Assembly (NCBI GenBank): GCA_905373085.1
Contig: CAJPRR010000067.1
Coordinates: 1 to 11,462 of the forward strand
Origin: an uncultured Selenomonas sp.
GTDB lineage: Bacteria; Bacillota; Negativicutes; Selenomonadales; Selenomonadaceae
Direction: 5' to 3'
DNA length: 11,462 bases
The notes under the pieces are model-generated. The model did no database searches. It saw only the letters and a list, made by a program, of their open reading frames with translations, and was not told the origin of the DNA. Shown piece by piece: positions 7,320 to 11,462 of the stretch. The stretch's first letter is position 1; each line of letters begins with the position of its first letter. Both the position numbers and the translations under genes were made by a program.

Positions 7320-7534
7320 AGCAAACAAATCATCTGAGAGAACTGCGTAAATCAAAAGGAAAACTGCAAGCGGAGGTAATTGCAGCCACTGGCATCAGCA
7401 AGAGCAGTTATATCCGCTATGAGTGGGGACGCACTTTGCCGGACATATTATCCGCCATTGCCATTGCAGATGTGCTGGGCATTGTTGATTTACGCGAAAT
7501 TTGGGATAGGAGGGATTATGACAGTCAAACGTAG
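7316..7534 (+). CDS. Small Cro/C1-family (XRE) helix-turn-helix protein, 72 aa
   Basis: The protein is almost entirely one XRE domain: HLRELRKSKGKLQAEVIAAT, then the recognition-helix region GISKSSYIRYEWGRTLPDILSAI and a closing helix ending in LREIWDRR. The start at 7316 shares ATGA with the stop of the preceding zinc-ribbon regulator, indicating translational coupling; an in-frame ATG at 7298 is less likely. Stand-alone XRE proteins of this size commonly repress mobile-element genes. It shares the XRE fold with the C-terminal half of its neighbour, so the pair could bind related sites or form heterodimers; this is inferred. A terminator hairpin begins 2 bases after the stop. Confidence 0.8.
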   Translation: MKQTNHLRELRKSKGKLQAEVIAATGISKSSYIRYEWGRTLPDILSAIAIADVLGIVDLREIWDRRDYDSQT

Positions 7535-7664
7535 AAAAACCCGCATCGGCGGCAGACCGACGCGGGTTTTCGGGAAAACAATGAACCCACCGCTTAAAGT
7601 AAGTTCCATTGGTTTCTTTATGGTATCAAAACTAATGGAGAAGCACAAGGGGGAATTACGTTAA
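7518..7664 (+). CDS. Possible 48-aa basic small protein overlapping a terminator hairpin
   Basis: An ATG at 7518 follows AGGAGG (7508-7513) at a 4-base spacing and opens a 48-codon frame ending at TAA 7664. It overlaps the end of the XRE gene by 17 bases. The product is strongly basic (MTVKRRKTRIGGRPTRVFGK at the N-terminus) with no recognised domain. The first third of the frame is made of the two arms of a long terminator hairpin, so the protein sequence there may be a by-product of RNA structure. The ribosome binding site argues for a real gene; the hairpin argues against one. It could also be a leader peptide whose translation affects the hairpin. I rate it as unlikely but worth recording. 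Confidence 0.3.
   Translation: MTVKRRKTRIGGRPTRVFGKTMNPPLKVSSIGFFMVSKLMEKHKGELR
7536..7570 (+). terminator. Rho-independent terminator after the regulator pair
   Basis: A 14-bp stem (7536-7549 with 7557-7570, one A-C mismatch) closes a 7-nt loop CGGCAGA. The arms run AAAACCCGC...GCGGGTTTT, giving a GC-rich core ended by four T's. It starts 2 bases after the XRE stop codon, the normal place for a terminator. The A-run on the other side would let it also act on the minus strand. The run of T's is short, so termination may be partial. Confidence 0.7.
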
Positions 7665-7684
7665 ATTTTCGTGACGGATAGGAT

Positions 7685-7975
7685 GTGGAAGATTTGGAAA
7701 ATCAAGAATTGCTTTATGCCTTAAAGCAAGAGAATGCGGCATTGGAGCAAAAAATACAATATCTTGAGACAATCATCGAGATGCACCATGTCACAAAATT
7801 CGACACGAACCTTGGGAAGCTCAAACTGGATATACGCTCCGGTATCCGACAGATCGCGGCAGAATTTCAGGCGATGGAATACGATCCAGCGAACGCAGAG
7901 CGTATTAAAGATTTGATTTGCTATATGCAGCAGGTCATTGCGGAATTGGAGAAGTTTCTTTATCTGGCAAAATAA
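7685..7975 (+). CDS. Coiled-coil protein of unknown function upstream of parA, 96 aa
   Basis: I do not recognise this family. The likely start is GTG at 7685, 2 bases after a weak GGATAGGA; a TTG at 7694 is an alternative, and the ATG at 7683 is out of frame. Residues about 3-35 form a clear heptad-like coil (ENQELLYALKQENAALEQKI and onward). A second predicted helical part around 45-95 includes IRSGIRQIAAEFQAME and ICYMQQVIAELEKFLYLAK. No enzyme motif is present. It lies 21 bases before parA on the same strand, so it probably belongs to the partition operon and may act as a dimeric adaptor or regulator; that role is only a guess. The coding capacity is credible because the frame is dense and the neighbours are tightly packed. 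Confidence 0.65.
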   Translation: MEDLENQELLYALKQENAALEQKIQYLETIIEMHHVTKFDTNLGKLKLDIRSGIRQIAAEFQAMEYDPANAERIKDLICYMQQVIAELEKFLYLAK

Positions 7976-7996
7976 TAACCATTGGAGGGAAAGCTA

Positions 7997-8758
7997 ATGA
8001 AAACCATCAGTTTTATCAACCTCAAAGGAGGCGTGGGAAAAACCACCGTATCAACGAATCTGGCCTATTTGCTTGCAGAATCGTGGGAGTTGTCGGTGCT
8101 TTTTATCGACAATGACAAACAGGGTAATGCCTCGCGTTGGTTCGGCGCTGACGAAGCGAAAGGGACGTTGGCCAACATTCTGATGGACGGAGCAAAGATG
8201 AGCGAGGTCTTTCAGCATTCGCGGATTTCTAACATCGACTTTGTAGCGGCCGACATGGGGCTGCTGGAAGCAAATTTCCAAGTCCTGAGCGAACAGGAAG
8301 AGCGACAGGACATCCTGTTAAAAAACGCTCTGGCTGAAGTGGCAGATCGTTATGACATCTGCATTATAGACAATCCACCGGACATCAACATGAGCGTATT
8401 TAATGCTTTAATGGTGACAGACGACGTAATCATCGTGACGTTGCCGGAGACGGATAGCATCGAGGGCATCCGCAAAATGGAGGAGCAGATCCACGACGTG
8501 AAAAAATTCCATCCGACACTCTCCATTCGTGGGATTCTTATAAACCAGTACATCGCCTATCCGGGCTTTTCCAATGCGCTCGACGAGGTGGCCGGTGCTG
8601 GCATTCCCTTATTCCGCACGTGCATATCTTATGCGACGCGCAATGCCAAGCACGGACTCATGACAGCCAGCCGCGACGGCAAAAGCATCTTCGAGGTTTG
8701 CCCGAATTGCCGTGTGGCACGGGACATCATGCGTTTCGCCGAAGAGCTTTTGGGATAA
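7997..8758 (+). CDS. parA: ParA-family partition ATPase (Soj-like), 253 aa
   Basis: This is a ParA/Soj/MinD-type ATPase that would separate element or chromosome copies, working with ParB and non-specific DNA binding. The deviant Walker A box KGGVGKTT lies at residues 10-17, with the signature lysine near the start. A second conserved region reads LFIDNDKQGNAS, where the family usually has D-x-D-P-Q-G-N, so the proline is replaced by lysine. Walker B is CIIDNPPDI, and a later ILINQY matches the usual V-N-Q strand. There is no N-terminal helix-turn-helix, so this is the short ParA form. The start at 7997 follows TTGGAGGGA (7983-7991). The C-terminus carries an unusual CPNC pair. parB lies downstream after one small gene, all on the same strand. 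Confidence 0.93.
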   Translation: MKTISFINLKGGVGKTTVSTNLAYLLAESWELSVLFIDNDKQGNASRWFGADEAKGTLANILMDGAKMSEVFQHSRISNIDFVAADMGLLEANFQVLSEQEERQDILLKNALAEVADRYDICIIDNPPDINMSVFNALMVTDDVIIVTLPETDSIEGIRKMEEQIHDVKKFHPTLSIRGILINQYIAYPGFSNALDEVAGAGIPLFRTCISYATRNAKHGLMTASRDGKSIFEVCPNCRVARDIMRFAEELLG

Positions 8759-8767
8759 GAGGTGACG

Positions 8768-9016
8768 ATGATGGAAAAGCTTATGGAAACCACGATTATG
8801 ACGAATGGCGGCAAGCAATATCGGGTAATTCTTAACGGTTGTGGGCAAGAGACGCCGTCGTTTCCGTTCCATCTGTCTGTGCAGACAGATAAGAACGAGC
8901 CTTTGGGCATCTACACTGATCTGGATAATGGTCATCATCAGCTCGTAAACATGATAGCGGGAATTATCCAAGATATGGGTGCGAAATGCACCAGCGTCAC
9001 AAAGATTTACGATTGA
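8768..9016 (+). CDS. Unknown 82-aa protein between parA and parB
   Basis: I do not recognise this protein. It begins 9 bases after the parA stop. ATGs at 8768 and 8771 are both usable behind AAGAGGTGA (8756-8764 region), and the GTG at 8762 is part of that site. The N-terminal half looks beta-rich (QYRVILNGCG, FPFHLSVQTD), followed by YTDLDNGHHQLVNMIAGIIQ, which may form a helix. The length and position between parA and parB, with parB starting 12 bases later, suggest a conserved member of the partition operon, perhaps modulating ParA or ParB. No DNA-binding or catalytic motif is evident. The tight packing makes it likely to be a real gene although its role is unknown. Confidence 0.7.
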   Translation: MMEKLMETTIMTNGGKQYRVILNGCGQETPSFPFHLSVQTDKNEPLGIYTDLDNGHHQLVNMIAGIIQDMGAKCTSVTKIYD

Positions 9017-9028
9017 AGGAGGCGCACT

Positions 9029-10279
9029 ATGAAAAAGCATAAGGGAAGCATGATTGCCTATTTGAACAAGGCCACGCGGGATGCGGTGCGCCCAACGGAT
9101 GGATATGTGGTGCAGCAGATTGATGTAGAGAGAATTATCCCGAATGAGAAAAATTTCTACTCGATCACAGGCATTGAGGAAATGGCGAACGCTCTTGCGG
9201 TTTCAGACAATATGCCGCCTCTGGATGTCGTGGATAACGGCGATGGAACGTATCGACTTATCTCGGGCGAGCGGCGCTTGTCGGCGACGCTCTACCGTAT
9301 GCAGCGCGGCGAGATGGAGTACGCAGAACTGCCTTGTCATGTGTTGCCGGAGTTTCAAGCAACAGGAGCGCTTACGTCAGAGCAGACGGAAACCTTGGCT
9401 ATCATCATGGCAAATAACTATCGGCAAAAGTCTCCCTTAGATCAGCTCAATGAGATCAAAGAGTTGGAACCGATTGCGAAAGCCATTTACCAAGAGGCAA
9501 AAGAGCGCGGAGATTTGCAGGAGGATGGCGGCAAAGCCGTGAAATTCCGCACGTTTTTCGCAAGGCAGATTCTCGATGTGTCGCCAACGAGTTTACAGAG
9601 ACTGCAGGCGTTAGCCAATCTTTCACAGGAGGCGAAAGCCGCTTTTGAGGAAGGATTGATCGGCAAGACTGTCGCATCAGAACTTGCGGCTTTACAGGAA
9701 GATGAACAGGATGCGTTTATTCAAAAAGTACGCGATGGCAAATGCAGCGGAAGTTATTCCGACGTCAAAGAGTGGCTCGGACAGTTAAAAGGTGAAACGG
9801 AAGATTTGTCTTTGCCTCTTTGGAACGAGGATAGCGCAGCGCGTGCATCGGATCGTGTTGCTGACAATGAAGAAAGCGAAACAAAAACCGTCTCGACGAT
9901 ACGAGAAACGGCTGCTGAGGATGAACCGCCTTATGTCACCGAATCCTTTGAAAGCAATACCAGTAATGGGAATGAAGACGTAACGGAAGATAAAGCGGAG
10001 AATGATATGGATGATTCAGCTGCAATAGAATCTATGTCACAAGCCTCGGAGCATCTGGAAGAAAAGACACCCGCTGCCGCTGCTCCGGCACTTTCATCCT
10101 TGTCGGTCGGGCAGGCGGAACAAGAAGCAAACCGCTGGGTAGCGGAACGCTTGCAGGCTCTTGTCGAGGAAGTTGAGACGAAGATTCGCGCAGCGGAAGA
10201 GATGCACGAATCGGTCGACGCAGCACGCTGGGAGGTTCGGCGTTCAGCGATCCGTCTCATCATCGAGACGATCAGCTGA
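9029..10279 (+). CDS. parB: ParB/Spo0J-family partition protein with long acidic tail, 416 aa
   Basis: ParB binds a centromere-like site and CTP and activates ParA. The N-terminal ParB/Srx domain spans about 25-120: VVQQIDVERIIPNEKNF is the usual opening, and GERRLSA (80-86) is the CTP-binding box equivalent to GERRxRA in chromosomal ParB. A helical DNA-binding region follows (about 125-240), with NNYRQKSPLDQLNEI and RQILDVSPTSLQRLQALANL. From about 265 to 370 the chain is acidic and low-complexity, probably unstructured, and it ends in a coiled coil (QEANRWVAERLQALVEEVET), likely for dimerisation. At 416 aa it is longer than chromosomal ParB (about 280-300), as is common for plasmid or ICE forms. 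AAGGAGG at 9016-9022 fixes the start. Confidence 0.9.
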   Translation: MKKHKGSMIAYLNKATRDAVRPTDGYVVQQIDVERIIPNEKNFYSITGIEEMANALAVSDNMPPLDVVDNGDGTYRLISGERRLSATLYRMQRGEMEYAELPCHVLPEFQATGALTSEQTETLAIIMANNYRQKSPLDQLNEIKELEPIAKAIYQEAKERGDLQEDGGKAVKFRTFFARQILDVSPTSLQRLQALANLSQEAKAAFEEGLIGKTVASELAALQEDEQDAFIQKVRDGKCSGSYSDVKEWLGQLKGETEDLSLPLWNEDSAARASDRVADNEESETKTVSTIRETAAEDEPPYVTESFESNTSNGNEDVTEDKAENDMDDSAAIESMSQASEHLEEKTPAAAAPALSSLSVGQAEQEANRWVAERLQALVEEVETKIRAAEEMHESVDAARWEVRRSAIRLIIETIS

Positions 10280-10288
10280 AACAATCTG

Positions 10289-10324
10289 GTTCTGTAGGTA
10301 AGGCAAACGTCTTGCCTACAGAAC
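10289..10324. promoter_or_regulatory. 14-bp hairpin after parB, without a T-run
   Basis: GTTCTGTAGGTAAG (10289-10302) pairs with CTTGCCTACAGAAC (10311-10324) over 14 positions with a single T-G wobble, around an 8-nt loop. It starts 10 bases after the parB stop and ends 56 bases before the next gene. The downstream bases (ATGTGAATTG) do not form a T-run, so it is not a classic terminator. It may be an mRNA stabiliser, a partial terminator, or a protein-binding site such as a ParB target. Its symmetry is clear; its role is not. Confidence 0.6.
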
Positions 10325-10379
10325 ATGTGAATTGTCTTTGCAGGCGACAAGAAACCTGTTCACGGAGAGGAAATGAAAA

Positions 10380-10910
10380 ATGGGATGGTTGGCGGAACGA
10401 CTGGAGCAAAATCAGAAAGAAGCGCTTGCCAAAGCGTTTAAGGCAGATGGCTTGCAGATGTTATCGATTGAGCGTAAGTCAGAGATGCAGATACTGCGAG
10501 AAGAAAACGAGTGGCTCAGCATGGTGCTGCGCGATTGCGAAAACAAGCGCGTCAATGTGCAGAAGAAGTGCGTCATCGATATGACGAGGCCGCAGCCGTG
10601 CACAGAGTTTATGGATGTGTCCGTGATGGAATTGACCGCAAAGCTGGTTGAGAAAACTCACGAGGTCATTCAGAAGGCGGCAATCATTTCCAAATCTGCC
10701 GCAGATTCGGGTGAATCTCACGATGCAGAGGTGGATATAGCAGAGAAACTCACAGGTCTGATTACATTTTGCACTTCATGGCTGCATTATGGCTTGGGTT
10801 ATGATGAGCATTTGCGCGGCGAAGTCCAGATACGCCTCAATGAGAAAAATCTCCGTCGCGGCAATATCGGGGATGATGCGGCTTTGTCTATCCGACAAGA
10901 GGAGGAATGA
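10380..10910 (+). CDS. Unknown 176-aa helical protein downstream of parB
   Basis: I do not recognise this protein. The ATG at 10380 follows GGAGAGGA (10364-10371) with 8 bases between. An ATG at 10373 leads only to a 22-codon frame. The product looks mostly helical: a coil-forming N-terminus (ERLEQNQKEALAKAF, ILREENEWLSMVLRD), a middle helix (MELTAKLVEKTHEVIQKAA) and a hydrophobic C-terminal segment (LITFCTSWLHYGLGY). There is no signal peptide or enzymatic motif. It ends 6 bases before the next small gene, so it belongs to the same transcript. Proteins of this kind in conjugative elements are commonly uncharacterised accessory factors; no function is assigned. Confidence 0.7.
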   Translation: MGWLAERLEQNQKEALAKAFKADGLQMLSIERKSEMQILREENEWLSMVLRDCENKRVNVQKKCVIDMTRPQPCTEFMDVSVMELTAKLVEKTHEVIQKAAIISKSAADSGESHDAEVDIAEKLTGLITFCTSWLHYGLGYDEHLRGEVQIRLNEKNLRRGNIGDDAALSIRQEEE

Positions 10911-10916
10911 ACCATC

Positions 10917-11081
10917 ATGGACATAAGACAGCACGCAAAAATCAATCACTACGAGCGCATCCTTTTGGATATGGTGAAGATGCTGCGGGAGCAGCAGGAA
11001 GAAATTGATAAGCTGAAACGAGAGAACAGCCAAATGAGGCAGCGTTTCAAATGTCATCCTCTCAAGGGCGCATCGTCATGA
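10917..11081 (+). CDS. 54-aa leucine-zipper-like small protein
   Basis: A short gene starting at ATG 10917, 6 bases after the preceding stop; GAGGAGG (10900-10906 region) inside the upstream gene's last codons serves as a good ribosome binding site. The protein reads MDIRQHAKINHYERILLDMV, then a charged coil (KMLREQQEEIDKLKRENSQM) and a basic end. The coil resembles a short leucine zipper and suggests a dimer or a partner for another coiled-coil protein of the cluster. The stop codon overlaps a possible start of the next gene as ATGA (11078-11081). No family is recognised. The good ribosome binding site and packing support it despite its small size. Confidence 0.65.
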   Translation: MDIRQHAKINHYERILLDMVKMLREQQEEIDKLKRENSQMRQRFKCHPLKGASS

Positions 11082-11326
11082 TCACCGGCAGACTCGGCTA
11101 TAATCCCAAGACGCAGAGGTACGGACTGCTCGTCGCCGATCTCTGGGAACACACAGGCCTGCATTGCGGCGATCGTTTGGAAATCAAGGTCGATGACGCG
11201 TGGCTCAAGACGCGCATGGAGATGAATCCAAAGCGGCAATGGTATCTGGCAGGAACGTCGTACTGTGACGGCGATCTGGAGAACATGCGGGCGCGAGTTT
11301 CGCGCACGTTACAAGAAGCAAGGTGA
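11078..11326 (+). CDS. DUF5348-like small protein, 82 aa
   Basis: The protein reads MITGRLGYNPKTQRYGLLVA, then DLWEHTGLHCGDRLEI, WLKTRMEM and WYLAGT. These blocks resemble the DUF5348 family, a small uncharacterised family found in Firmicutes, often on conjugative or phage-like elements; I recall the family from memory and did not align it. It is likely a small beta-rich cytosolic protein. Start choice: ATG 11078 shares ATGA with the preceding stop and has AAGGG (11064-11068); ATG 11051 in the same frame, with GAGG (11036-11039), would add nine residues and is possible. The stop is 6 bases before the next gene. The role is unknown, but the setting is that of mobile-element accessory genes. 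Confidence 0.75.
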   Translation: MITGRLGYNPKTQRYGLLVADLWEHTGLHCGDRLEIKVDDAWLKTRMEMNPKRQWYLAGTSYCDGDLENMRARVSRTLQEAR

Positions 11327-11332
11327 AGTATC

Positions 11333-11462
11333 ATGCGCTATCGGAAAAAAATTGTCGAGACAATGATCGTGCTCTTCCTGCTCGTTGTTGCTGCTCTCGA
11401 TGCCGCAGCAGCGGAGCTTCCCATTACGTCGCCTTTCGGCTGGCGCGTCCATCCCATCACTG
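11333..11462 (+). CDS. Secreted M23-type (LytM/NlpD) peptidase, 3'-truncated by window edge
   Basis: The gene runs off the window after 43 codons. The N-terminus is a typical signal peptide: basic MRYRKK, a hydrophobic core (MIVLFLLVVAAL), and an Ala-rich cleavage region (DAAAAE), so the protein is exported. The mature part begins with ITSPFGWRVHPIT, the conserved lead-in of M23 zinc endopeptidases, which cut peptidoglycan cross-bridges. The HxGxD and HxH zinc ligands would lie beyond the window, so catalytic competence cannot be judged. AGGTGA (11321-11326) precedes the ATG by 6 bases. In conjugative elements such enzymes open the cell wall for the transfer apparatus; this is a plausible role here given the partition genes upstream. 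Confidence 0.8.
   Translation, partial: MRYRKKIVETMIVLFLLVVAALDAAAAELPITSPFGWRVHPIT

Noticed and set aside
7660..7684. A TTACGT-N17-TAGGAT pattern as a promoter for the parA operon
   Set aside because: The -35 matches poorly, and the predicted transcript start would fall inside the 96-aa gene, so it could not serve that gene.
10373..10441. An ATG at 10373 with the same ribosome binding site as the 176-aa gene
   Set aside because: It gives only 22 codons in another frame; the ATG at 10380 opens a 176-codon frame at an acceptable distance from the site.

Overview
The window looks like chromosomal DNA of a Gram-negative-type Firmicute, most likely one of the Negativicutes (Selenomonas-like). 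This rests on general resemblance of the FeoB and FeoB-associated Cys-rich proteins, strong AAGGAGG-type ribosome binding sites and high-GC codon use in the first 2.8 kb. No rRNA or tRNA is present to confirm it.

Layout. (1) Positions 1-1890 hold the 3' part of a ferrous iron transporter gene (feoB), a 54-aa FeoB-associated Cys-rich membrane protein, and a strong, probably bidirectional terminator. (2) Positions 1980-2865 hold, on the minus strand, an LCMT/Ppm-type SAM-dependent methyltransferase with its own promoter. (3) Positions 2866-3095 are AT-rich non-coding DNA with short repeats and a clear sigma70-type promoter, which may mark the edge of acquired DNA. (4) Positions 3096-6611 hold a two-gene unit: an AAA+ ATPase followed, with a 23-nt overlap, by a subtilisin-like (S8) protease. 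This matches the IetAS anti-phage arrangement. The protease reading frame is broken at a run of four G's just before the catalytic serine. (5) Positions 6840-7570 hold two coupled regulators. The first joins an ISL3-transposase-type zinc ribbon to a Cro/C1 helix-turn-helix; the second is a small Cro/C1 protein. A palindrome lies upstream and a terminator hairpin downstream. (6) Positions 7685-11462 hold a same-strand cluster: a coiled-coil protein, ParA, an 81-82-aa protein, a large ParB, a hairpin, three small proteins (one DUF5348-like) and the start of an exported M23 peptidase.

Sections 4-6 read as the leading part of an integrated mobile element, probably an integrative conjugative element or integrated plasmid. 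It would carry a defence cargo (IetAS), its own control genes, a partition system and the start of transfer or cell-wall functions. No integrase, relaxase or attachment site is visible here, so element type and exact ends are inferences. The most notable points are the frameshifted IetAS protease, the transposase-zinc-ribbon/Cro fusion, and the long hairpin between parB and the downstream small genes.
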